Assembly (NCBI GenBank): GCA_003218415.1 | Contig: QHNK01000027.1 | Coordinates: forward strand, 1 to 60,549 | DNA: 60,549 nt | Direction of reading: 5' to 3' | Source: Verrucomicrobiota bacterium | GTDB lineage: Bacteria; Verrucomicrobiota; Verrucomicrobiia; Chthoniobacterales; UBA10450 | Shown: piece by piece, positions 27,294 through 36,077 of the stretch | How positions within the stretch are numbered: position 1 is the stretch's first letter | Layout of the letters: every line of letters starts with the position of its first letter | Program-made: the position numbers and the translations under genes | The notes under the pieces: model-generated | The model's input: only the letters and a program-made list of their open reading frames with translations | What the model was told of the DNA's origin: nothing | Databases searched by the model: none

Positions 27294-28394
27294 ATGCACG
27301 ACGACCGGTTCGACAAACTCGCAAAACTCCTGGTGGAATACTCCATCCGTCTCAAGCGCAATGAAACGGTCCTGATTGAAGCATTCGATATTCCTGACGA
27401 AATGACCGTCGCGCTGATACGCGCCGTGCGGAAAGCGGGCGGGGTGCCGTTTGCGCTGACTTATCAAACCCGCGTAAACCGCGCACTCGCGCTCGAAGCC
27501 TCGGATCGGCAGCTAAACCTGATGGCAAGCCACGAGCTGGCGCGTATGAAAAAAATGAATGCCTACATCGCCGTACGCGGCAGCCACAACATCACCGAAT
27601 TAGCCGATGTCCCGCCAGAGAAGATGAAACTGATCGGCAAAAAGATGCGCCCAGTGCAGGATCAGCGGGTTAGAAAGACAAAATGGGTCGTCTTACGTTG
27701 GCCGACGGCGTCAATGGCACAGCTTGCCGGGATGAGCACGGAGGCGTTTGAAGATTTCTATTTCGATGTCTGCACACTGGACTATCGCAAACTGCAGCCT
27801 GGCATGAAGGCGCTCCAGCGGTTGATGGAAAAAACCGACCGTGTCGAAATCAAAGGTCCCGGCACTGATCTGCATTTCGGTATCAAGGGAATTCCAGCTG
27901 TGATCTGCGGTGGCGATCGCAATATTCCCGATGGCGAAGTTTTCAGCTGCCCGGTGAAAGATTCCGTGGAAGGCCATGTTACGTTTAATGCGCCAAGCAT
28001 TTATCAGGGAATCGCTTTCAATGGCATCCGTCTCGAATTCAACAGAGGAAAGATCGTCGATGCGACCAGCAACGAGACGAAAAAGCTGAACAAGATTCTC
28101 GATTCAGATCCGGGCGCACGTTACATAGGCGAATTTTCGCTGGGCTTTAATCCGCGGGTGCTACAACCGATGCGCGACATCTTGTTCGATGAAAAAATCG
28201 CTGGCTCGTTTCATTTCACCCCGGGACAAGCTTACGAAGAGGCAGATAATGGAAACCGGAGCCAGGTTCACTGGGACATGGTCAGCATCCAGCGTCCCGA
28301 TTACGGCGGCGGCGAAATCTACTTCGACGCCAAATTGATTCGAAAAGATGGCGAGTTTTTGCCTAAGCAGCTGCGCTCGCTGAACTGGAAGTGA
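27294..28394 (+). CDS. Aminopeptidase, M29 family
   Basis: An M29 (AmpS/AmpT/PepS) zinc or cobalt aminopeptidase of 366 residues, at the short end for the family (about 370-410). It is a cytosolic exopeptidase that removes N-terminal residues from small peptides. The N-terminus [22 protein letters not shown] is the family opening. The metal-binding and catalytic region in the C-terminal half shows [29 protein letters not shown] (metal Glu), [15 protein letters not shown] (metal His), [10 protein letters not shown] and [16 protein letters not shown]. These are in the right order for the family. It is a single gene with the 80-bp repeat upstream. Confidence 0.9.
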   Translation: MHDDRFDKLAKLLVEYSIRLKRNETVLIEAFDIPDEMTVALIRAVRKAGGVPFALTYQTRVNRALALEASDRQLNLMASHELARMKKMNAYIAVRGSHNITELADVPPEKMKLIGKKMRPVQDQRVRKTKWVVLRWPTASMAQLAGMSTEAFEDFYFDVCTLDYRKLQPGMKALQRLMEKTDRVEIKGPGTDLHFGIKGIPAVICGGDRNIPDGEVFSCPVKDSVEGHVTFNAPSIYQGIAFNGIRLEFNRGKIVDATSNETKKLNKILDSDPGARYIGEFSLGFNPRVLQPMRDILFDEKIAGSFHFTPGQAYEEADNGNRSQVHWDMVSIQRPDYGGGEIYFDAKLIRKDGEFLPKQLRSLNWK

Positions 28395-28477
28395 AGTGAT
28401 TGTTCACGCGCCGCTGCATGCGTCTCTTAGGTCACGTGAGACCTGCGGAAATTGAGCGCGCAGAATCCCCTCGTCCA

Positions 28478-31400
28478 CTACGCTCGCTTCGGCCCGCCAA
28501 GAAGATTTAGTTGCACCATGGCGATGTCGCCACTCTCGTTAAGCTCGAGATTCGCGATTTCAAACATGGGCGCGCCTTCGGCTGGGCCGGGTCCGGCGCC
28601 AGGCAACTGAACAACGACTTGCTTGGAGTTGGAATTTAGGATGACCGATGCAATTTCGAGTGACGGCGAAAACTCGAGCGTGCTGATCTGGAACGGAACC
28701 GTGATGAACACAGAGGCACGTCCCTGTGGTGACGGGGTGACTTGGACTGGCGCGGTCTCAGAATTGGGGACCAGTTGCAATCCTGCCACTGCGAATGACG
28801 GCATGCCAGTGAGAGTCGGTCTCTGTTGCTGGGAGGGAACCACGCGAATGGTGCCTAGCGCGCCAGCGACAGGCTGAATCTTCATGATTTCGAAGGCGAC
28901 CTGCAAATTCAACGCAGTCTGAGCGCGCTGAGGCGAAGGCAAACGCATCGTGACGAGCTTCGATATGGGACGCACTTTCAAGACACCCATCTTAAAGCTC
29001 GGCGTCAACTGCATGGCGGCGATCTCGAAAGAGAAAGTAAGCTGCACGGATGTTTGCATCGTGGCAGCAGGCGGTTGTGGCTTGGCTACCGGCGTGGCGG
29101 GGGCTTTGGTTATTGGAGCGGTTGGAGTTTGGGTTGTTTCTGGCATGGTTGCAGGTGTTGTTGTTTGCGGAAATACAGGCTCAGTGGAAATAGCATTTGG
29201 AAAATCAGACACGGACTCGGTAGTCGCTTCGCCCAGTGGAAATTGAGTCGCAGTTGCAATGATCTCGTGAGGTTGCTCTTGCGCGATCGGTTCAACTGCA
29301 AATTCTGTTGCCGGTTCTACGGCAGGCCATGCAAATTCTGCGCCCGAAAGCGTCTCCTCACTCGGCTCCTCCGAGGGCAATACGGATTCTTTCGCATCTC
29401 CGAAAAATTCGCTCGGTTCCTGCGTGGAGAATGTTACTTCCTCTCCATCTTCCGAGATCTCATCCGGCTTTTGCGGAGTGATCGTAGAAACTTCGGCAAA
29501 CTCACTGGTTGCTGAAGCTGTAGCCATTTCAGCAGCCTGCAAGATGGCTGGCCGCGAGATCTCCGGTGTTTGTTCGACTACTGTCCCCACAGATTCGAAA
29601 TCAGGCTCGGCAACCGGCGCCAATTCGCGGTCAGGCTCGCGACTGGCCGGGGCTCGTGAGGCCTTTGCTCTGCGTTCTTTCAATCGATCAAAAGCGCCGC
29701 TCAATTTGCCCGTAGGCACGGCAGTGTGTCGCAACGAAGCCTTCCACGGTTTTAATTGCACCGAAACCTGACGGGGGCCCCCAACAAAGCCGTTGTCTTG
29801 CACGCTACTCGTCTGCGCTGGCGCGACTCCCGGGTTGAATACGGCAGCGCCGCCGGCGGTACGCTCTGCGGGAGGCTCAAGCCGCAAGTGACGCGGGACG
29901 TTGAAAGCATGTCGGCGAACCACGGGCACGATCACCCAAGCCAGTATGATTATGGCCGCCAACAATAAGCCACCAGCAATCGCCAACCTTCGGCTCGCCA
30001 TGCCTGCAATGGTGGATGACGAGACGTTTGCGGTCGCTGGTCCCACAGCGGATTTCTCCGACGGACTTGTTTGAACAGAGAGCTGCTGATTGTTCTGTTC
30101 GTTAGAAGTAGACGGAGCCTGCGGCGTCTCGGCTCCTACAGCTTGCGCCGCAGTTGTCGATTCACCGCCAACCGGGGACGATTCGGATGCCGGTTGTTGT
30201 GGGTGCGAGTTGGTTTCCCCAGTTGACTCGCTCGAGGCCGAAGTCGGCTGTCCAGCTGTTGCGTCAGCACTGGCAATCTCCATCCCGGCATTTGGCCCCT
30301 TCAAACCTGGGCCCAAGGCCAGCGTTTCACTGTTCGACACTTCGCCTTGTTTGTTTGCAGCAAACACCTTGTCCGGAATAGGACTCGGCTCAACTGCCGG
30401 ACCGCCCTCCGTCTGGGGCGCAACAACATTTGTTGTGTCGAACGCCAGCGCAGGCGCCGTTGAACCTTCCGGCCTTTGCATCCAACCGACATCATAAAAA
30501 GCGTCGGCAAAAACAGTGTTAAGCGCCGGCGAGTAAATCTTGTTAGCCGAACTGGTCCAATCGGCGGCCTTCTCCGGATTGTTATGCTTATACTCCCACG
30601 CTGCCTGGGCATAATAAAGCGCCGGCGTATCTCCGGTAAATTGAAACTCCTCCATCATCGCGTGCGCGCGGCTCTCTTTTCCCTCGAGCAAAAGCGTCAT
30701 GTAAATCTTGAATTTAATAAGCTCCGCCGCCTGATTTTTATCGCCGCCCGGGATTCGATTATTAAGCCCCTCAAAACGCTCTCTCGCCTTTGCGTAGTCC
30801 TTCTTCTTAAAGGGGATTTGCGCGAGGTTGTATTGCGCTTCGCGAAGTTTCGGGTCCAGCCGGGCTGCCTTCTTAAATGCAGCTTCGGCTTGGTCAAATT
30901 GCTGCTGCTGCATCAGAATCTCGCCGCGTAAATTCAAAGTAGCCGGCTTATTCGGGTCCGCCTGGTCGGCCTCATCGATTAATTTAAGGGCTGTCGCGAA
31001 ATCACCTTGCCGAAGGGCCTGTTGCGATTGCTCGAATTTCGAACGCGCGGCCGCTTTGGTCTTTTCCGAGCGCTCTGCAGCTGTCATGAGCGGCAATGAA
31101 GGTCGCCCTTCGCCAGCCGGCTTTTCCAACCACCCGACTTCATAAAGTGATTCTGCAAAAAGTTTGTTCAGCTGCGGTGAATAATTCTTCTCGGCTGCGC
31201 TGATCCAATCTTTGGCTTCGCTTTGATTCTTCTGTTGTAGCGCGACCGCTGCCTTCACATAGTCAACGGCCGGCGTATCGGGCGAAAGCTCCAGCTTGGC
31301 CAGCATCGAATCCACCATGTTCCCTTTGCCCTCCTGCAGATACGTCAGAAGAATTTTGTATTGAATCAGCTGCGAAGCTTCTTTTGCCAGATCAGATTCA

Positions 31401-31906
31401 CCACTGGAGAGCAGTTGCTCAAAGCGTTTCCTCGCCTCCGCCCAATCTTTTTTCAGAAACGGTATCTCCGCCAGGTTAAAGCGCGCATTCCAAAACTTCG
31501 GATCGATTCGGGCCGCCTCTTGCAATGCTGCTTCCGCTTTGTCGTAATTGCCTTGTCGCATCAGGATGACGCCGCGCAGATTCTTTGACGCGGCAAGATC
31601 AGGCTGACGAGCATCAATGGCGTCGAGTTGCTTTAGCGCCTCCGAAAATTTCTTGGCATCAAACGCGCGATACGCCGCGTTGTACATCTCCTCCAACTCG
31701 GCTTTGGTCGGGGCGACATTGTCCGCCGCAAATGAATTTGCTGCGAACGAGCCCATTACCAGCGCGGCCACCGCCGTCATCCCCCAGAGTCTCATGCGGT
31801 AGCGACTGAAGCTCTGTTCAGCGCGTCTGACAAGTGGAAAGTTGCTCCTCCGAATCGATTTTTCAGCGGCCTTCGGAAAAAGCGCCAACCGCCTTGATCG
31901 CCTCAT
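28478..31906 (-). CDS. Large TPR protein with duplicated TPR module and C-terminal FEI repeats
   Basis: I do not recognise a named family. The 1142 residues are built of several parts. Residues 1-60 are a basic stretch plus a hydrophobic signal-like segment (GMTAVAALVMGSFAANSFAA); a start at Met38 would make this a plain signal peptide. Residues about 65-275 are a TPR module with NLAEIPFLKKDWAEARKRFE. Residues about 285-480 are a second copy of the same module (NLAQIPFKKKDYAKARERFE; both end in YEVGW/YDVGW...P-x-G). A Ser/Gly/Pro-rich linker follows, then a transmembrane helix (LAIAGGLLLAAIIILAWVIV, about residue 630), a long acidic Glu/Pro/Thr-rich low-complexity region, and about five C-terminal repeats of about 35 residues starting FEI-x-x-L. 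It probably is anchored in the inner membrane. It begins 6 bases after coaX. Confidence 0.85.
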   Translation of the reverse strand: MRRSRRLALFPKAAEKSIRRSNFPLVRRAEQSFSRYRMRLWGMTAVAALVMGSFAANSFAADNVAPTKAELEEMYNAAYRAFDAKKFSEALKQLDAIDARQPDLAASKNLRGVILMRQGNYDKAEAALQEAARIDPKFWNARFNLAEIPFLKKDWAEARKRFEQLLSSGESDLAKEASQLIQYKILLTYLQEGKGNMVDSMLAKLELSPDTPAVDYVKAAVALQQKNQSEAKDWISAAEKNYSPQLNKLFAESLYEVGWLEKPAGEGRPSLPLMTAAERSEKTKAAARSKFEQSQQALRQGDFATALKLIDEADQADPNKPATLNLRGEILMQQQQFDQAEAAFKKAARLDPKLREAQYNLAQIPFKKKDYAKARERFEGLNNRIPGGDKNQAAELIKFKIYMTLLLEGKESRAHAMMEEFQFTGDTPALYYAQAAWEYKHNNPEKAADWTSSANKIYSPALNTVFADAFYDVGWMQRPEGSTAPALAFDTTNVVAPQTEGGPAVEPSPIPDKVFAANKQGEVSNSETLALGPGLKGPNAGMEIASADATAGQPTSASSESTGETNSHPQQPASESSPVGGESTTAAQAVGAETPQAPSTSNEQNNQQLSVQTSPSEKSAVGPATANVSSSTIAGMASRRLAIAGGLLLAAIIILAWVIVPVVRRHAFNVPRHLRLEPPAERTAGGAAVFNPGVAPAQTSSVQDNGFVGGPRQVSVQLKPWKASLRHTAVPTGKLSGAFDRLKERRAKASRAPASREPDRELAPVAEPDFESVGTVVEQTPEISRPAILQAAEMATASATSEFAEVSTITPQKPDEISEDGEEVTFSTQEPSEFFGDAKESVLPSEEPSEETLSGAEFAWPAVEPATEFAVEPIAQEQPHEIIATATQFPLGEATTESVSDFPNAISTEPVFPQTTTPATMPETTQTPTAPITKAPATPVAKPQPPAATMQTSVQLTFSFEIAAMQLTPSFKMGVLKVRPISKLVTMRLPSPQRAQTALNLQVAFEIMKIQPVAGALGTIRVVPSQQQRPTLTGMPSFAVAGLQLVPNSETAPVQVTPSPQGRASVFITVPFQISTLEFSPSLEIASVILNSNSKQVVVQLPGAGPGPAEGAPMFEIANLELNESGDIAMVQLNLLGGPKRA

Positions 31907-31912
31907 GCTGGC

Positions 31913-32662
31913 TCAGTCATTGAGATTGGCCACGATCCGTAGACCTTCCAAAGTGAGGTGAGGACGAATCACGCCGATCTCTGGCAAGCGTCCCGCGATC
32001 AGGCGCGCGTAGCCGCCTGTCGCTACAACGTAAACCTTCTTGCGTCGAAACTGCTCTGCTCTGATTCGTGCAAGGATTTCCCGAACCAATCCACGATACC
32101 CAAACACGGCGCCAGACAGCATCGCCTCGATCGTCGATTTACCTACTGCGCGTCGCGGCTCTTTCAACGAAAGCCTGGGCAGAAGGGCCGTTCGTTGATA
32201 AAGAAAGTTCGTCATCGCTTCGAGTCCGGGCGCAATCACGCCGCCGGCGTAGGTGCGGCGCTCGGAAACGATATCGAAAGTTACCGCGGTTCCGAAATCC
32301 ACCACGATCGCGGGAAATCCATAAAGCTCCGCAACTGCCGCAGCGTTCGCCAGCCGGTCTGCGCCAATGGATTGCGGCTGGGGATAATCAATTCCTACGC
32401 CCAGCTTCAGCTTCCAATCCAGCCAAAGCACGTTTGCCTTTTTTTTAGCGGCGTTTGAGATCGCAGAGTTTTTTGCGGGCACCACCGACGAGACGACCAC
32501 CTTCCGCACCGTTCGTTGTGCAAGAAATCCGACGACCACGCTGCTTGAAAGTTTGCTCGTGGCGATCCGCGCGGGAGCCGAGACTCGCCTTGTCGATGCA
32601 AACGCAAACTTTGCATACGAGTTACTGATATCGATCAACAAATAATCGGAGTCACGCGCCAC
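31913..32662 (-). CDS. coaX: Type III pantothenate kinase
   Basis: CoaX phosphorylates pantothenate, the first step of coenzyme A synthesis; it is feedback-insensitive, unlike CoaA. The 249 residues show the ASKHA-fold phosphate-binding start YLLIDISNSYAKFAF (in place of the usual D-x-G-N-T), GADRLANAAAV, the catalytic VVDFGTAVTFDIVS and GGVIAPGLEAMTNFL. The first motif has Ser at the Gly position (DISNS), a mild deviation. Its stop is 6 bases from the start of the large TPR protein, so the two probably form an operon. hemB is divergent across a 107-base gap. Confidence 0.93.
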   Translation of the reverse strand: MARDSDYLLIDISNSYAKFAFASTRRVSAPARIATSKLSSSVVVGFLAQRTVRKVVVSSVVPAKNSAISNAAKKKANVLWLDWKLKLGVGIDYPQPQSIGADRLANAAAVAELYGFPAIVVDFGTAVTFDIVSERRTYAGGVIAPGLEAMTNFLYQRTALLPRLSLKEPRRAVGKSTIEAMLSGAVFGYRGLVREILARIRAEQFRRKKVYVVATGGYARLIAGRLPEIGVIRPHLTLEGLRIVANLND

Positions 32663-32769
32663 GACTAAGATGCAGACACCGAACGCTAGGCTCAGTCAAG
32701 CCATCCGTCGCATGAGCCATTCGTCGCATGCGCGCTTGCGACGCTCCCGCCAACGCGTAGCCTCGATTT

Positions 32770-33756
32770 GTGAGAAGGTTGGTCCATCGCCCGCGCCGCT
32801 TGCGGCGCTCTCACGCTCTGCGAAATCTCGTCCGCGAGACACAATTGAGCGTTCACGATCTCATTCTCCCGCTGTTTGTAAGTGAAAAATTGGATCACCG
32901 CCGGCCGATCGCCAGCATGCCGGGGGTTTTTCAGTTGTCTGTGAAAGAGATCGCCGATGAAGCGCGCGCCGCTCAGGATCTTGGGCTACAAGCTGTCCTG
33001 CTTTTCGGCATCCCCGAACAGAAAGACGAACAGGCCACGGGCGCTTACGCAGAAAATGGGGTTATTCAAAAAGCGCTGCGGGCGATCAAATCAAAATGCC
33101 CCGATCTGGTTACCATCACCGACGTCTGCCTGTGCGAATACATGAGCCATGGCCACTGCGGCGTCACTCGGATTGATGGAGATCATTTCCACGTCCTCAA
33201 CGACGAGAGCGTCGAACTGTTGGTGAAAACGTCGCTTTCTCACGCAGCAGCAGGCGCAGACATGGTTGCGCCGAGCGACATGATGGATGGGCGCATTGGC
33301 GCGATTCGCGAGGCGCTCGATTCCGCAGGGTTCGATCAAACGGGGATCATTAGTTACGCCGCCAAGTTTGCGTCGGCGTTTTACGGGCCATTCCGGGAGG
33401 CCGCTGAAAGCCCGCCGCAGTTTGGCGATCGTCGTTCTTACCAGATGGATATCGCCAACGCGAATGAAGCGCTGCGCGAGGTAGCCCTCGATATCGATGA
33501 AGGAGCCGATATCGTGATGGTTAAACCCGCGTTGCCTTACCTCGATATCTTATGGCGCGTTCATGAGCGCTTTGGAAAACCGACTGCGGTCTATCATGTC
33601 AGCGGGGAGTATGCGATGGTCAAAGGCGCTGTCGAGAAAGCACTCTTGGATGAGCGCACCGCAGTCCTCGAGATCATGACTGCGCTCAAACGCGCCGGCG
33701 CGGACATTGTTGTCACCTATTGGGCACGCGAACTTGCGAAATGGCTGCGGGGATGA
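32770..33756 (+). CDS. hemB: Delta-aminolevulinic acid dehydratase (porphobilinogen synthase)
   Basis: HemB condenses two 5-aminolevulinate molecules to porphobilinogen in haem synthesis. The 328 residues begin at a GTG (32770), giving RRLRRSHALRNLVRETQLSV, the family N-terminus. The zinc-type cysteine triad is complete: Cys120, Cys122 and Cys130 in DVCLCEYMSHGHCG. The two Schiff-base lysines are Lys199 (ISYAAKFAS) and Lys252 (VMVKPALPYLD). It therefore is a zinc-dependent enzyme, unlike the Mg-type HemB of many proteobacteria. The stop codon overlaps the ATG of the following nuclease-like gene by four bases. Confidence 0.98.
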   Translation: MRRLVHRPRRLRRSHALRNLVRETQLSVHDLILPLFVSEKLDHRRPIASMPGVFQLSVKEIADEARAAQDLGLQAVLLFGIPEQKDEQATGAYAENGVIQKALRAIKSKCPDLVTITDVCLCEYMSHGHCGVTRIDGDHFHVLNDESVELLVKTSLSHAAAGADMVAPSDMMDGRIGAIREALDSAGFDQTGIISYAAKFASAFYGPFREAAESPPQFGDRRSYQMDIANANEALREVALDIDEGADIVMVKPALPYLDILWRVHERFGKPTAVYHVSGEYAMVKGAVEKALLDERTAVLEIMTALKRAGADIVVTYWARELAKWLRG

Positions 33757-34454
33757 CAAGCCGCAACGGCGAAACAGATCAACACGCCCGGCTGAAGCGG
33801 CTCGCATTTCTGTGGGCGCAGGCGCAGGGATTTTCCGTATGCGCAATGGAAGTGAGTTTGCCAAAATGCCGGTATCGGGCCGACCTCGCCGCGTGTCGAC
33901 CGCAGCCGAAACAGATTGGAACGACTGCGATCTTCGAATGCAAACAAGTGCTTTGCGATTTGCGACGAGACAATTGCCGCACTGATGCGGCGCGGCAGCG
34001 ACTCGAAGCAATCTGTAAACGTCGCCAAATTCTCGAAACGCGCTTGCGCGTACATTATCCGAGCCTGCGGAGTGCTGATGCGCTCTTCCCCGAATTGGAC
34101 TCGCAAAGCTTCGCTGCGATCGGTCACCGCGGTTACGCGCGCCTCATAGGTGAGCTGCGCACATTGCAAAATCGGCTCTACGATTGCACCAAGTTCGACA
34201 AATTAATTCGCTACCGCTGCGCGAATTTGTTTTTCCTTGTCCTGCCTGAGGAGTTATTCCGCGATCCGGAAATCCCGGTTGGCTGGGGCGCGCTTGTTGA
34301 ATCCAATGGCGCCCTCACACTCGCGCGTAAACCAATCTGGCGCGAAAATACACAAGAGGATCGCATTCGCCTTTTGCACCGAATCGCCGTGGCGGGAACG
34401 CGAGCCCTGAATCGAAACCTGCATGATCCCGGCGTCTTCCTGCAGCCGCTCTAG
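33753..34454 (+). CDS. PD-(D/E)XK nuclease-like protein (MmcB-like), coupled to hemB
   Basis: A 233-residue protein translated from ATG 33753, overlapping hemB by four bases (ATGA). The longer frame from 33720 lies inside hemB. Residues about 10-65 read QHARLKRLAFLWAQAQGF, then Glu33 (AMEVSLP), Asp44 (YRADLAA), and Glu62-Cys-Lys64 (AIFECKQ). That is the E...D...ExK layout of PD-(D/E)XK endonucleases. Later text (CANLFFLVLPEELFRDPEIP, GWGALVESNGALTLARKP) resembles the C-terminal part of the MmcB/DUF2161-like DNA-repair proteins. The function as nuclease is inferred from this pattern; no named family is certain. It is convergent with gpmI; the two stop codons overlap by four bases. Confidence 0.75.
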   Translation: MTSRNGETDQHARLKRLAFLWAQAQGFSVCAMEVSLPKCRYRADLAACRPQPKQIGTTAIFECKQVLCDLRRDNCRTDAARQRLEAICKRRQILETRLRVHYPSLRSADALFPELDSQSFAAIGHRGYARLIGELRTLQNRLYDCTKFDKLIRYRCANLFFLVLPEELFRDPEIPVGWGALVESNGALTLARKPIWRENTQEDRIRLLHRIAVAGTRALNRNLHDPGVFLQPL

Positions 34455-35983
34455 ACGGGCACAAGCAGATTGTGCCCAGTCATCTCCTTTGGCTGCGGCA
34501 GGTCGAGTAGGAACAATAACGTGGGCGCGACATCGGCCAGGATTCCGTCTTCGCAGCGGAATTCTGCCGCATCTTTGGCAACATAAATAAAGTGAACGAG
34601 ATAGTTCGTGTGCGCGGTGTTCGGCGAACCGTCGGGGTTGCGCATCTGCTCGCAATTTCCGTGGTCCGCCGTGACCAAAGCCTTCCCGTCGACCTCGAGA
34701 AGTTTTGAAATGATGCGCGCGCAACATGCGTCCACGGCCTCCACTGCTCTTATGCCCGCTTCGATGACGCCGGTGTGGCCGACCATGTCGGGATTGGCAA
34801 AGTTGAGGATGATGAGATCGTAGTTCGCCATGCGCGCCAGCAGTTCATCGGTCACTTCGAAGGCGCTCATCTCCGGTTTCAGGTCGTAGGTGGCGACCTT
34901 TGGCGAGGGAATCAGTTTGCGGTCTTCGCCGGGAAACGGTTTCTCGATTCCGCCGTTAAAAAAGTAAGTTACATGCGCGTATTTCTCCGTCTCGGCCATG
35001 CGCAGTTGCGATTTGCCAGCCGCGCTCACCACTTTGCCTAGGATATTGGGAAGCTCTTCCGACGGAAAAACAAACGGCGAAGAAAAACGGACATCATACT
35101 CGGTGAAGCTGACGAAATGGACTTGCGGCCATACTTCGCGGTCAAACCCATCGAAATCCTTCAGTAGAAACGCTTGCGAGAGCTGGCGCGCGCGGTCAGC
35201 ACGAAAATTGAAAAACAAAACTGAGTCGCCATCGCGCACGCGCTGTTCATTGGCGTGCGAGAAAATCAACGGCGGCATGAATTCATCTGTCTTTCCAAGC
35301 GAGTATTGTCGATCTACTGCGGTTGAAGGCGATGAATTGCAGATTTCACCGCGACCGAGAACAATGGCGTCCCACGCTTTTTTCGTGCGGTCCCACCGGC
35401 GGTCCCGATCCATCGCGAAATAGCGGCCCACGACTGTGACGAGCCGCCCGCCGCTTTTCTGAAGTTTCTCTTCGCACGTTTTCAAAAAGGCCGCCCCGCC
35501 GGTGGGAGAAGTGTCGCGCCCGTCGGTGAACGCGTGGACGAGAATCTCTCTGACGCCTGCTGCGTGCGCCGCGTTCGCCAGCGCGACCATGTGCGAATAA
35601 TGGCTATGCACGCCGCCGTCCGAAACCAGCCCTAACAAATGAAGCCGATGACCACGCGCGCCTGCAAAGGTCTCCTGTAATACTCTGTTGCGCGTTAGTT
35701 CACCTTCCTCGATCGCCTTGTTAATTCGCGTCAGGTCTTGATAAACGATTCTACCCGCTCCCAGGTTAAGGTGGCCAACTTCCGAGTTGCCCATCTGGCC
35801 AGCGGGGAGCCCGACATCTTCTCCGCTCGCGCTTAGCTTGCTGCATGGATAATCGCGATAGAGTTGGTCGTGAAACGGCGTTCGCGCGAGCAAAGTCGCA
35901 TCGCCATTCTCTTCACGCTTTTCTTTCCCGCCCGGATTAATCCCCCAGCCGTCGCGAATGATGAGCATCACCGGGCCAGCCAT
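34451..35983 (-). CDS. gpmI: 2,3-bisphosphoglycerate-independent phosphoglycerate mutase
   Basis: GpmI interconverts 3- and 2-phosphoglycerate in glycolysis and uses two Mn ions. Start chosen at ATG 35983 (MAGPVMLIIRDGWG); the frame is open to 36058 but adds nothing domain-like. The first metal Asp is in IIRDGWG, and the catalytic serine of the alkaline-phosphatase-like core is in GQMGNSEVGHLNLGAGR. HAFTDGRDTSPTGG and RYFAMDRDRRWDRTKKAWDA are from the transferase domain. The remaining metal ligands are in NFANPDMVGHTG and VTADHGNCEQM. It is about 510 residues, the normal length. It is divergent from the phosphatase-like gene (36078). Confidence 0.97.
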   Translation of the reverse strand: MAGPVMLIIRDGWGINPGGKEKREENGDATLLARTPFHDQLYRDYPCSKLSASGEDVGLPAGQMGNSEVGHLNLGAGRIVYQDLTRINKAIEEGELTRNRVLQETFAGARGHRLHLLGLVSDGGVHSHYSHMVALANAAHAAGVREILVHAFTDGRDTSPTGGAAFLKTCEEKLQKSGGRLVTVVGRYFAMDRDRRWDRTKKAWDAIVLGRGEICNSSPSTAVDRQYSLGKTDEFMPPLIFSHANEQRVRDGDSVLFFNFRADRARQLSQAFLLKDFDGFDREVWPQVHFVSFTEYDVRFSSPFVFPSEELPNILGKVVSAAGKSQLRMAETEKYAHVTYFFNGGIEKPFPGEDRKLIPSPKVATYDLKPEMSAFEVTDELLARMANYDLIILNFANPDMVGHTGVIEAGIRAVEAVDACCARIISKLLEVDGKALVTADHGNCEQMRNPDGSPNTAHTNYLVHFIYVAKDAAEFRCEDGILADVAPTLLFLLDLPQPKEMTGHNLLVPV

Positions 35984-36077
35984 ACATCGCGCACTTTGCC
36001 GATGAATGAGAACACGACAAGCGGTTTCACGAGGTTGCGGATTGACAATGCGAAACACGCGCGCCTAGATCGGCTTC

